Notes under the pieces: generated by a model | Told to the model about the DNA's origin: nothing | Seen by the model: the letters and a program-made list of their open reading frames with translations, nothing else | Databases searched by the model: none | Made by a program: the position numbers and the translations under genes | DNA from: JAIQFF01 sp963788505 | GTDB lineage: Bacteria > Acidobacteriota > Terriglobia > Terriglobales > Acidobacteriaceae | Assembly (NCBI GenBank): GCA_963788505.1 | Contig: CAWBGY010000006.1 | Span: 248,001 to 312,000, forward strand | Direction: 5' to 3' | Length of the DNA: 64,000 bases | Part shown: one piece after another, positions 54,801-62,605 of the stretch | Numbering within the stretch: the stretch's first letter is position 1 | How the letters are laid out: every line of letters starts with the position of its first letter

Positions 54801-55224
54801 TCCGGCGCAGTACGTGGTTGAGAATCTCACCGGGGAGGATCAAACGGATCCCTGCGGCCGGGTTGGCGCTGATGATCCCGATAATCCTGGTCACTTTCTC
54901 GGGGGCCAACCGCTTTCGCCCTTTTACGTTCCCTGCCCTGGCACGGTTGGCAATTCGCGCCGCAACCAGTTGATCGGCCCCGGCCTCGCCCAGTGGGACA
55001 TGACGTTGATGAAGAACACCAAAATCACCGACCGCTTGAACCTGGAATTACGCTGGGAGGTTTACAACATTCTGAATCGCGGGAATTTCTACTATTTCCC
55101 CGACAATACTTTCGGCGCCAGCTTCGGCACGATCACCAAGACCTCGGACGTTGCGGCAGGCAATCCGGTGATCGCCCAGGGCGGACCTAGAAACATGAAT
55201 TTCTCCTTGAAATTCACCTTCTAG
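51835..55224 (+). CDS. TonB-dependent receptor with N-terminal carboxypeptidase-regulatory-like domain (Oar-like), paralogue 2
   Basis: 1129 residues from the ATG at 51835 (GAGGT upstream, and the signal peptide ARGCFSRFVLVFLLAVLCSL follows at once; the longer frame from 51760 adds 25 unlikely residues). Domain order is the same as in paralogue 1: RITGDITGEVTDSTGAVVPN, VPLNGRDFNSLLAITPGVQR, barrel, and final NFSLKFTF. Long identical stretches (e.g. SNNYFIDGLYNNDRYYGDS against SNNYLIDGLYNNDRYYGDS) show a recent tandem duplication. Differences cluster in outer loops such as the segment near residues 250-280 and the region before FKTPRAHNY, suggesting altered ligand choice. Confidence 0.92.
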   Translation: MARGCFSRFVLVFLLAVLCSLPTLAQRITGDITGEVTDSTGAVVPNVTVTAVNTGTNLSRSGVTSDTGTFRIPELPIGTYRVTASAEGFKSAVQTADVLAGAVIQASFKLTVGQRTETVEVEGTAPLVELSSNNNNYVDSEKIENVPLNGRDFNSLLAITPGVQRTPGGGFQAISINGSKVESNNYFIDGLYNNDRYYGDSAIGETGIVGIPAVLFPPEAIEELSIQETPSAEFGVKGGAPILLNMKSGTNTWHGSGTWVNHSGFGDASNYFSQGQKTPIHNNQFNGTIGGPIIKDKAFMFLFYEGQRYKSLAVSSRFVPTPDEIQGAIDDITGKGLTVDPVGQTLLNFFPTDPSGVIIAQSPTRASANTFGVKFDYRLNNANSLAVRYIFGDSLQSAPPFAGLPPGPGQPADLFNSVAPSRAQMAGVSLISNFGTNKILESRLGFTRFAQLLGIQNKIDPKSLGVDTGPLSPADFGVPYVYLLPLGYGGYIGGVQGYPITTRPDQTWDWSEHFSWVKGNHTIKFGGNFQRAYTNSLRNNARTGMLLGYFSYYTSISGDPIQDSIEELLLGKADNANRAFGDTHRHLVQNSVGFYVQDDWKIKPRLTLTFGLRYDIFGNLRDRDNVAANFFPGAGLVQVGHGINRLYNIDYRDFGPRLGFAWDIFGTGKTALRGGYSLTYDVPNFATLASPYSLAGASAGAFTQPNLGLFSVSISGDVGLGGGSGLPPDQAGNFPGSGCFDPVTGAGDYICFSQGPVFGPSPTGEPPFDAYSVVQDFKTPRAHNYSLSIQQEIARNNVLTVGYSGQHGQDLAINRDLNASPLGSGGDLSDRPFFSQFPNLRHIVQTTNLGDSQYDSLQASYNQRDWHGLDTAYNFTWSKCFDESSFNRGGTGDYPQLQNPLSISDNRGLCDHDVRLNFNVSGVYSFPTLRFVGERLGKGWQLSTIFTAISGRPFSVLLGGGADPSGQGLSGSSIRASWDGTPVKYNTRNPAQYVVENLTGEDQTDPCGRVGADDPDNPGHFLGGQPLSPFYVPCPGTVGNSRRNQLIGPGLAQWDMTLMKNTKITDRLNLELRWEVYNILNRGNFYYFPDNTFGASFGTITKTSDVAAGNPVIAQGGPRNMNFSLKFTF

Positions 55225-55260
55225 GGAATTCGCGCCCTAGAGGTCAACCGCGAATTTCGA

Positions 55261-55289
55261 GGGAGTCTGTGTGATAGACTCCCTTTTTT
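55261..55289 (+). terminator. Intrinsic terminator after TonB-dependent receptor 2
   Basis: Stem GGGAGTCT / AGACTCCC, 7-nt loop, then six T residues. The next gene starts only 8 bp further on, so that gene needs either readthrough or a promoter inside the receptor 3' end. Confidence 0.85.
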
Positions 55290-55296
55290 CATTCCT

Positions 55297-57321
55297 ATGG
55301 CAGTCCGGCGCTTGGGCTCACCCTTCCTGCTGTTTGTCCTGCTTGCGATCTCCAGTGTCGCCGCTCAACATCCCGCTCAACATCGCAAGACTGCGCCACG
55401 CCGTGGCCCTTCGCAGTATCCCAATATCATCCTGATCACGCTGGACACCACTCGCGCCGACCGCATGGGCTTTTTGGGATCAAAACGAGGGCTGACGCCG
55501 AATCTGGATGCGATGGCGAAACAGGGCGTGGTATTCAGCCGGGCCTACTCCCACGTTCCCCTGACTACGGCTTCGCACACGACAATTCTTACGGGAACCT
55601 ACCCGCAGTTTAACCACGTGGATGATTTTGGCGTGCCGCTGTCCGCCAAATTGCCCTATCTGCCTGACCTGTTGCATCACCGCGGCTACCAGACGGGAGC
55701 GTTTGTCGGATCCCTGATTCTTGATCCGCTGGACGGCACAGCGCCGGGATTTGATCGTGGTTTCGACGTCTATGACGCGGGCTTTCACATGCGCCGCCTC
55801 GGCGCGGACCGCTACAAGACGGTGGAGCGGCGCGGCGAGGTAGTGGTTGCGCACGCCCTGGGATGGCTTAGCCAGATTCCCGATAAGCCCTTCTTTCTCT
55901 GGGTCCATCTCTACGACGCACATGATCCCTATGACCCGCCCCCGCCCTACAAGCAACGTTTCGCCACGCAACCCTATGACGGAGAAATCGCCTACGCCGA
56001 CTCCTGCGTGGGCAAGTTGCTGGACGCGCTGCGTCAGCATGGCCTTTATGACGAAACCCTGATCGCCGTGATGGCCGATCATGGCGAATCCCTGGGCGCG
56101 CACGGCGAGAACACTCACGGAGTGTTTCTCTACGATGAAACTCTGCACGTGCCATTGCTGATCAAGCTGCCGCTTAATCATTGGGCAGGGCGCCGGATTG
56201 AAGCCCGCGCCGGTCTGGTGGATGTCGCGCCTACCATCCTTGCCGCGGCCGGCCTCACGCCCCCCTCGGAGATGCAGGGGCAATCCTTGCTTGGCCTGGT
56301 CAAGGCAGAGCCAGACGCGAAGGCCGGCGAGTCGTTGCCAGACCGTCCCGCGTACGCCGAGACTGACTACCCCCATCGCGCTTTTGGCTGGAGCTCCCTG
56401 CGGGCGCTGCGCACCGGAAAATATCTCTTTATCCAGGCTCCCGAACGCGAACTTTACAACCAGGCGAGCGATCCGGAAGAAGTTCATAATCTGGCTGGGA
56501 CCTCGAAGGCGGTCGCCGACACGCTGGCTTCCCAGCTCGTGGATTTCCGCGACAAAACCAGCCAGAGCCTGGTCGATCTAGCCAAGCCCGATCCCGAGAA
56601 AATGCAGAAGCTGCAAGCGCTGGGATATGTGGGATCCGATACCGGTCCGGCGCAGGACGCGCAGGTCCTCAGCGGGGCCGACCCCAAGAGCCGAATCGAA
56701 ATTGCCAACCTGTTGCACGATGCCATGTTCGATGTTGAAGATGCGCGTTACGAGCAGGCAATCCCTCTGCTGCAGCGAGCGCTCGCGGTGCAGCCCGAGA
56801 TGCCGGTGGCCAACATGCAGTATGGGATTGCCCAGACTCGGCTCCGGCATTTCAACCTGGCGATCGCACCCTTGCGCAAAGCGGTGGCCCTGCAGCCCGA
56901 CAATGGCATGGGCCACTACGAATTGGGGCTCGCATTATTTGAAACCGGCGATTGGAAGGGGGCGGCGCCCGAGTTCGAGGCCGCGGCGGGGCGGGCCCCG
57001 CGGTGGGCAGACGCACATTTTTCGCTGGCTGCGGTCTATGCCCGCATCGATCGTGTTCCAGACGCGATGACGGAACTGGACACCACGCTCGCCCTCAGTC
57101 CCGATCATTACCGCGCCAACCTGCTGCGCGGGCGGATCCTCTCGCTGCAAGGCAACCCCCTGGGCGCCCTGGACAATCTGGAGAAGGCGACCCATGTCCA
57201 GCCCGACTCTCGCGAAGCTCACCTCTTTCTGGCGGATGCCTATCAGCAACTTGGTCGCGTAGCCGATGCGCAACGCGAGCGCGCCACGGCCAGGACTTTG
57301 GCCGCTCCAGCCAGCCGCTGA
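55297..57321 (+). CDS. Exported sulfatase-like (alkaline phosphatase superfamily) protein with TPR domain
   Basis: 674 residues. Signal peptide SPFLLFVLLAISSVAAQ, then a sulfatase fold: NIILITLDTTRADRMGFLG (metal Asp), the nucleophile loop SHVPLTTASHTTILTGTYPQ, VHLYDAHDPYDPP, and AVMADHGESLGAHGENTHGV. The loop has Thr where sulfatases have the Cys/Ser of CxPSR, so formylglycine cannot form and a phosphodiesterase or phosphoethanolamine-type activity is as likely as sulfatase. From about residue 480 there are five or six TPR units (ALAVQPEMPVANMQYGIAQT; AVALQPDNGMGHYELGLALF). It is codirectional with the receptors but separated by a terminator. Confidence 0.85.
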   Translation: MAVRRLGSPFLLFVLLAISSVAAQHPAQHRKTAPRRGPSQYPNIILITLDTTRADRMGFLGSKRGLTPNLDAMAKQGVVFSRAYSHVPLTTASHTTILTGTYPQFNHVDDFGVPLSAKLPYLPDLLHHRGYQTGAFVGSLILDPLDGTAPGFDRGFDVYDAGFHMRRLGADRYKTVERRGEVVVAHALGWLSQIPDKPFFLWVHLYDAHDPYDPPPPYKQRFATQPYDGEIAYADSCVGKLLDALRQHGLYDETLIAVMADHGESLGAHGENTHGVFLYDETLHVPLLIKLPLNHWAGRRIEARAGLVDVAPTILAAAGLTPPSEMQGQSLLGLVKAEPDAKAGESLPDRPAYAETDYPHRAFGWSSLRALRTGKYLFIQAPERELYNQASDPEEVHNLAGTSKAVADTLASQLVDFRDKTSQSLVDLAKPDPEKMQKLQALGYVGSDTGPAQDAQVLSGADPKSRIEIANLLHDAMFDVEDARYEQAIPLLQRALAVQPEMPVANMQYGIAQTRLRHFNLAIAPLRKAVALQPDNGMGHYELGLALFETGDWKGAAPEFEAAAGRAPRWADAHFSLAAVYARIDRVPDAMTELDTTLALSPDHYRANLLRGRILSLQGNPLGALDNLEKATHVQPDSREAHLFLADAYQQLGRVADAQRERATARTLAAPASR

Positions 57322-57330
57322 ACGCGATCG

Positions 57331-58728
57331 TCACTTGAACAGGCAGCTGCCCAGCACAATAATCGCGAAATAGGCCTCCAGCGTATATCGCGGCTCCGGG
57401 TTCTCCAGGGTTCCGAGAAAGAGCGATCGCAGCAGGACAAATGTCAGCATGAGTCCAAGAAGGACAGTCCAGCGCGCCCGTAACATCCCCGCGAGCGCGG
57501 CTCCTACATAAAGAAGGTTTATGACTCCCAGCGCCACCGCCAGCGCCGACCACATGGGATCGTCGTTAAATTCCCACCAGCGGGTATCGGAAGGCAGAGT
57601 CGCCGTCCGCGGGCGTAGCCACATGTCAGCGATGCGTACCACGGGCAGCCACACGTAGTAACGCACGGGCGACTGCCGGATGCGCTGCTCCGCCAAAGCC
57701 TCGAACCGCACATCGAGTTCCGGAGTGACGTGAAGCACCTGGTTGTAGTCGTCCAGCAATTGCACGGTCTGCTCCCGCTGCGCCTCGGAATCAAAGGCGC
57801 GATCGGGAAGCTTGGTCGCATCGACAGTGCCTCCCGGTACGGGCCAGTAGATTTCCTCGACCGAGGCATAGTCGGCCATCCAGGTTCTCACCCAGCGATT
57901 GAAACCGGCGGGAACAAACTGGTCTTCTTCATTGGCGTATCTCGGCGCCAGGGGCTGGAAGCGATGCATGGTATGCAGATTGCGCCAGGCCCAGGGAACC
58001 AGCGGTGCCAAAGCGACCACACCAAGAATCAACCCCGCCCGCAGCAAATGCGCTGAACCATGGAGAACATGTGGAACAAGTGGCCGCAGGCGACTCGCCC
58101 GCGTCTTGTTCCAGGCAAAAAACAGCAGCACCCCGAGATACAACTCAATCACAATCAGGATCAATCCACCGTCGGGACGCAACAGAATCGCGGCGGCGAT
58201 GGCGAGTCCACACCCCAGCCACGGCCGCAGCCGCCTCTGGTCGAGCGTTTCCAGCCCGGCGATGGCGCAGTCGAAGGCCAGTGCGGTGAAAAAAATCTCA
58301 AGCGTCTCGGTCAGGGCCGCCGCCGCGTAATTGGCCAGAAACGGACAGAGCGCGGCCAGGAGAAATGCCGCCTTCGCGGCTTTAGGCGAGACCGCGCGGC
58401 GCGCCATGTCTGCGATCAGGAAGCAGGTCCCGACGTCTACCCACACTTGCAATGCCAGCACCGCCCGGTAGTGTTCCATGCCAAAGATGGCAAACACGGC
58501 GGCCAGAAACGCAGGGTATCCCGGCAAGCGGATATCGGTGGGAGAAATCCCGCCCGCGCCGCTGAGGCCGTAAATACCATGCTGGAGCCAGTTCTTGGCG
58601 ATGTCGCCGTAGACGAACGAATCGCTGGTGACGGCAGGGAAACGAAAGAGGAAAAGCAGCCGCAGCCCGACCGCGGCCAACGTAGCCAGCAGAAAGAATC
58701 GGAAATGTTGGCGCACAAGCTGGCGCAC
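57331..58728 (-). CDS. GT39/ArnT-like membrane glycosyltransferase
   Basis: 465 residues from the GTG at 58728. Multi-pass protein with a first cytosolic turn FRFPAVTSDSFVYGDIAKNW whose DSFxYxD resembles the acidic catalytic loop of GT-C enzymes that use polyprenyl-phosphate sugars, followed by GISPTDIRLPGYPAFLAAVF and at least eight hydrophobic helices (LLRAGLILGVVALAPLVPWA; LGVINLLYVGAALAGML). Likely transfers a sugar to a protein or lipid on the outer face of the inner membrane; acceptor unknown. Converges with the sulfatase-TPR gene, 9 bp apart. Confidence 0.75.
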   Translation of the reverse strand: MRQLVRQHFRFFLLATLAAVGLRLLFLFRFPAVTSDSFVYGDIAKNWLQHGIYGLSGAGGISPTDIRLPGYPAFLAAVFAIFGMEHYRAVLALQVWVDVGTCFLIADMARRAVSPKAAKAAFLLAALCPFLANYAAAALTETLEIFFTALAFDCAIAGLETLDQRRLRPWLGCGLAIAAAILLRPDGGLILIVIELYLGVLLFFAWNKTRASRLRPLVPHVLHGSAHLLRAGLILGVVALAPLVPWAWRNLHTMHRFQPLAPRYANEEDQFVPAGFNRWVRTWMADYASVEEIYWPVPGGTVDATKLPDRAFDSEAQREQTVQLLDDYNQVLHVTPELDVRFEALAEQRIRQSPVRYYVWLPVVRIADMWLRPRTATLPSDTRWWEFNDDPMWSALAVALGVINLLYVGAALAGMLRARWTVLLGLMLTFVLLRSLFLGTLENPEPRYTLEAYFAIIVLGSCLFK

Positions 58729-58788
58729 GCTAAGAATATACCTCAGTGCCGGAGAAGCTTTCGCCCGGGGTCCACCTAAAGCCTCGCC

Positions 58789-58830
58789 TTCGCGACCTTT
58801 GCGGCCGTCCTTTGCGACCTTTGCGGTTAC
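58789..58830. repeat. CTTTGCGACCTTTGCGG direct repeat
   Basis: Degenerate direct words CGCGACCTTTGCGGCCGTCC and TTTGCGACCTTTGCGGTTAC in the divergent gap between the GT39-like and fusion genes. Same style as the other word-like repeats, but only one arm is present. Confidence 0.7.
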
Positions 58831-58941
58831 GAGTACCTTGCCCCACCTGCGCCACGCGAGGCCAGCTTGTGAGCTTTCCCACGCCGCCCCACAATTGACC
58901 GTCGTAATACGTCAGCTTAGGATGAAGAGACACCAATTTTC

Positions 58942-61900
58942 ATGGCGCAACCTGTTTTTTACGATCCTCGAAAGGCTCGTTGGAGGCGAATACGCCTGGC
59001 CTTCGACATCCTCGGAGTAAGCATTACGCTGCTGGTCGGTTTTTTTGCTTACACGGCCCTGCGCAATGAGCCTTTGCCCGACCTCCTGCTGCCCGCCCAG
59101 AAGCGCCCTTACCGCGCGTTGAAGGAGAAAGAGAAGGAAAAGGCAAAAGAGCGGCGAAGGCTGGCGTACGTGCGAGGCCATCGGAAGTCCCGAGCCGCGC
59201 CCTCCCAGGTGAAACTGAATGCGGAAGAGGGTATCCGGGCTGCGTTTTACGTGCCCTACGATGCTGCCAGCTTTTCATCCTTGCGCGCATATGCCCGCCA
59301 GATCGATCTGCTCTTTCCGGACTGGCTGCACGTCATCACGCCCGATGGGCGGCTGCAAAGCATCGATGAACAAACCAACAAGTTCTTCGATGTAATGCAA
59401 GACTCCACCATCCGCCCCGTGGACGACAAGGTCATGCCGTTTCTGAAATCGGAAGAGACCGGCATGGAAGTGTTCCCCATGGTCAACAATTTCGACGGGA
59501 TTGATTGGGTGGACGTCAGCGCTTTTCTGAACAGCCCGGATGCGCGGGCGGATTTTCGCCAGCAGGTTGCCGCATTTTTAGCCACGGACCGATATCGCGG
59601 CCTGATGATCGACTTCGAAACCCTGCCCCGGAGCGCGCAACCAGGTTATCTGGCCCTGCTCAAGGAACTCTCCGATGATCTGCATGCCAAAGGCATGAAA
59701 TTGTATGTCAGCGTACAGGCGCGCAACGAGGAAGTTAATTACGCCGCAGTCGCTGCCCGGGTCGACGGTGTCGTGCTGATGAACTATGACGAGCACTATC
59801 CCTCCCCCGGCACGGCTGGACCTGTGGCTTCACAAGATTGGTTTACCGCCAACCTCAAGGCGGCGATCAAGGTGGTCCCCAAAGACAAGCTGATTTCGGC
59901 CATCGGCAATTACGGCTATGACTGGGTGCACAAACCGAAGCACGGCGCGCTGCCGCCGGGGGTGAAAGACACGAACGTGACCGTGCAGGATGCCTGGCTG
60001 GCCGCCCGGGACTCCGATGCGGACGTGGACTTTGACGGCGACAGTCTCAATCCCCACATCAGTTACCTCGACGAACACGATCTGCAGCATGACATCTGGT
60101 TTCTCGATGCGGTAACCGCGCTCAACCAGATGCGCGCCGCCCAGTCCGTGGGCATCCGGACCTTCGCGCTGTGGCGACTGGGGTCCGAAGATCGCTCCCT
60201 GTGGCGGGTCTGGGACATTCCCGGCGAGGCGGGCGCGGAAAACAAGTTGAAGGATGTTCCACCGGGTGAGGATGTGGACATGGAGGGCAACGGCGAGATC
60301 CTGCGCATCGAGGCCCGTCCGGCGGACGGGGAGCGCAGTCTCACCCTGGACCGGGCCACCGGGATCATCACCGATGAAAGCTTCGACTCGCTGCCCGAAC
60401 CCTACCGGGTGGCGCGATACGGATCAAGCCCGAATAAGGTCGCCATCACCTTCGACGATGGCCCGGACCCGGAATGGACGCCCAAGATTCTGGATGTGCT
60501 CAAGCGCGAACATGCGCCGGCGGCGTTTTTCCTGATCGGGATTCAAGCCGACAAATTTCCTGACATCACCGACCGCATTTACCGCGAGGGCCACGAAGTC
60601 GGGAACCATACCTTTACCCATCCGGATATCAGCAACATTTCCCGGGGTTTCATGCGGGCGGTGGAGCTCAATCTCACCGAGCAGCTTTTTGCCAGCCGCC
60701 TGGGAATCCGCACCATCCTGTTTCGCCCGCCCTATTCGATTGACGCCGAACCTGACACCGAAGATCAGGTCCGTCCCCTCGAGATCACGCAGGACATGGG
60801 TTACATCACCATAGGCGACAAGATCGACCCCAACGACTGGCGCGATAATCCTCGCCACAGCGCCGATCAAATCGTGGCTGATGTCGTGGACCACCTTCCG
60901 CCCTGCGCGCCGGGCGACATTCGCTGCGGCAACATCATCCTGCTGCACGATGGCGGCGGCGATCGCAAACAGACCGTGCTGGCGCTCCCCAGAATTATCG
61001 CCGGCATACGGGAAAAGGGATTGCAGATCGTGCCGCTGTACGAACTGCTGGGCCGGACTCGGGCGCAAGTGATGCCGCCTATCCCTTCCAATCAGCGCTG
61101 GATTGCGCGCTTGAACCTGTTTGGGTTCGCTCTGTTTCCACTGGCATTCAACGTCATGACCTGGATTTTCTTTGTCGGCGATGTGTTGATGACCGGGCGC
61201 CTGCTCTTCATCGGCGCTTTCGCCATCTTCGACCGCCTTTGGCCCCGGCGTTTTGGAAATCCCGGCGACGCGGCCCTTTATCTTCCCCGTGTGGCCGTGC
61301 TGGTCCCTGCCTACAACGAGGAAAAAGTCATTGCCCGGACTATCCGTTCGGTCCTGATCTCGGACTATCCCAACCTCCGCGTCATCGTGATTGATGACGG
61401 CTCCAGTGACGCGACACTGGAGGTCACGCGCAACGCCTTTGCCCTGGAAGAGGCCAGTGGCCGGGTGCTCATTCTGACCAAGCCAAATTCCGGCAAGGCC
61501 GATGCTCTCGGCGTTGGACTGGAGCATCTGCGGGGTGAGGAAATCTTTGTCGGCATCGATGCCGATACTGTAATTGCCCCGGATGCCATCTCGCGCCTCA
61601 TCCCTCATTTTCTGGACCCCAAGGTGGGCGCGGTCGCGGGCAATGCCAAAGTCGGCAACCGCATCAACCTCTGGACCCGCTGGCAGGCGCTGGAGTACAT
61701 CACCAGTCAGAACTTCGAACGCCGCGCCCTGAACACGATGGGTGCAGTCAGCGTGGTGCCGGGCGCGATCGGCGCCTGGCGGGTATCGGCGGTGCGCCAG
61801 GCCGGCGGGTTCCACACCGACACCGTCGCCGAGGACGCCGATCTTACGATGGCCCTCCTGCAATTGGGATATCGGGTCGAATACGAAGACCTCGCCCTGG

Positions 61901-62451
61901 CCTACACCGAGGCCCCGGTTAGTGCTCGCGGCTTGATGCGCCAGCGCTTTCGCTGGTCGTTCGGCATCCTGCAGTCAGTGTGGAAGCATCGCGCTGCGTT
62001 CGCCCGCAAAGGAGTGCTGGGCTGGATTGCGCTGCCCAACATTGCCATCTTCCAGGTGCTGCTGCCCCTGGTCTCGCCTCTTATTGACATCATGTTCGTC
62101 GTGGGCACGATCTGGTATTCCATCCAGAAATTCTTTCATCCCGAGTCCACGGATACGGGCAGCTTCCAACGCCTCATCGTTTTCTTTGTCGCCTTCCTGG
62201 TGATGGACTTCCTGGCTTCCGCGATTGCCTTCGCGCTGGAACGACGGCAACCGGACGCGCCGGAAGACCCGTGGCTGCTGAGCCAGGTCTGGCTGCAGCG
62301 TTTCGCGTACCGGCAGTTGTTCTCTCTGGTCCTGCTGAAGACGCTGAAGCGCGCCGCGGAAGGCCGGCGCTTCGCCTGGGACAAACTGGAGCGCACTGCC
62401 GCCGTGAGTTATCAGCCAACGGAAAATCACGAATCAGTGAAGGTGCCGTAG
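58942..62451 (+). CDS. Three-domain fusion: GH18-like hydrolase, polysaccharide deacetylase, GT2 glycosyltransferase
   Basis: 1169 residues. A membrane anchor (ILGVSITLLVGFFAYTAL, about 24-41) and a charged linker (EKEKEKAKERRR) precede a chitinase-like barrel (about 95-420; catalytic strand YRGLMIDFETLPRSAQPG). Then comes a NodB deacetylase (about 490-710): KVAITFDDGPDPEWTPKILD and the metal pair NHTFTHPDISN, with RTILFRPPYSIDAEP. After two helices (about 715-760) a processive GT2 (about 780-1010) has VAVLVPAYNEEKVIARTIRS, VIDDGSSDA, GIDADTVI, TVAEDADLTMALLQLGYRVE and RQRFRW, and ends with three to four helices. This combines synthesis, N-deacetylation and cleavage of a beta-linked amino-sugar polymer in one chain, in the manner of PNAG machinery. 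The polymer is inferred, not shown. Confidence 0.88.
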   Translation: MAQPVFYDPRKARWRRIRLAFDILGVSITLLVGFFAYTALRNEPLPDLLLPAQKRPYRALKEKEKEKAKERRRLAYVRGHRKSRAAPSQVKLNAEEGIRAAFYVPYDAASFSSLRAYARQIDLLFPDWLHVITPDGRLQSIDEQTNKFFDVMQDSTIRPVDDKVMPFLKSEETGMEVFPMVNNFDGIDWVDVSAFLNSPDARADFRQQVAAFLATDRYRGLMIDFETLPRSAQPGYLALLKELSDDLHAKGMKLYVSVQARNEEVNYAAVAARVDGVVLMNYDEHYPSPGTAGPVASQDWFTANLKAAIKVVPKDKLISAIGNYGYDWVHKPKHGALPPGVKDTNVTVQDAWLAARDSDADVDFDGDSLNPHISYLDEHDLQHDIWFLDAVTALNQMRAAQSVGIRTFALWRLGSEDRSLWRVWDIPGEAGAENKLKDVPPGEDVDMEGNGEILRIEARPADGERSLTLDRATGIITDESFDSLPEPYRVARYGSSPNKVAITFDDGPDPEWTPKILDVLKREHAPAAFFLIGIQADKFPDITDRIYREGHEVGNHTFTHPDISNISRGFMRAVELNLTEQLFASRLGIRTILFRPPYSIDAEPDTEDQVRPLEITQDMGYITIGDKIDPNDWRDNPRHSADQIVADVVDHLPPCAPGDIRCGNIILLHDGGGDRKQTVLALPRIIAGIREKGLQIVPLYELLGRTRAQVMPPIPSNQRWIARLNLFGFALFPLAFNVMTWIFFVGDVLMTGRLLFIGAFAIFDRLWPRRFGNPGDAALYLPRVAVLVPAYNEEKVIARTIRSVLISDYPNLRVIVIDDGSSDATLEVTRNAFALEEASGRVLILTKPNSGKADALGVGLEHLRGEEIFVGIDADTVIAPDAISRLIPHFLDPKVGAVAGNAKVGNRINLWTRWQALEYITSQNFERRALNTMGAVSVVPGAIGAWRVSAVRQAGGFHTDTVAEDADLTMALLQLGYRVEYEDLALAYTEAPVSARGLMRQRFRWSFGILQSVWKHRAAFARKGVLGWIALPNIAIFQVLLPLVSPLIDIMFVVGTIWYSIQKFFHPESTDTGSFQRLIVFFVAFLVMDFLASAIAFALERRQPDAPEDPWLLSQVWLQRFAYRQLFSLVLLKTLKRAAEGRRFAWDKLERTAAVSYQPTENHESVKVP

Positions 62452-62460
62452 CGCCTGGCA

Positions 62461-62509
62461 CACGTAGGGGCAGGTGTCCCCACCTGCCCGGCCGAGCCAA
62501 GCTCGGCTG
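62461..62509. repeat. CACGTAGGGGCAGGTG family palindrome
   Basis: CACGTAGGGGCAGGTGTCCC then CACCTGCCC, followed by GCCGAGC CAA GCTCGGC. Close copy, in opposite orientation, of 14198-14246 and 29406-29453. Confidence 0.85.
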
Positions 62510-62605
62510 CCTGCGCGGCCCCATGGCGCCTGTTTCCCGGTGCTACAATGACGGCGAAGAGTCTTACATCGACCCGCCGGCATCGAATATCTCCGAGGTG
62601 CGCTC

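Noticed and set aside
60424..61863. Minus-strand frame of 479 codons
   Set aside because: Antisense shadow of the deacetylase/GT2 coding region.
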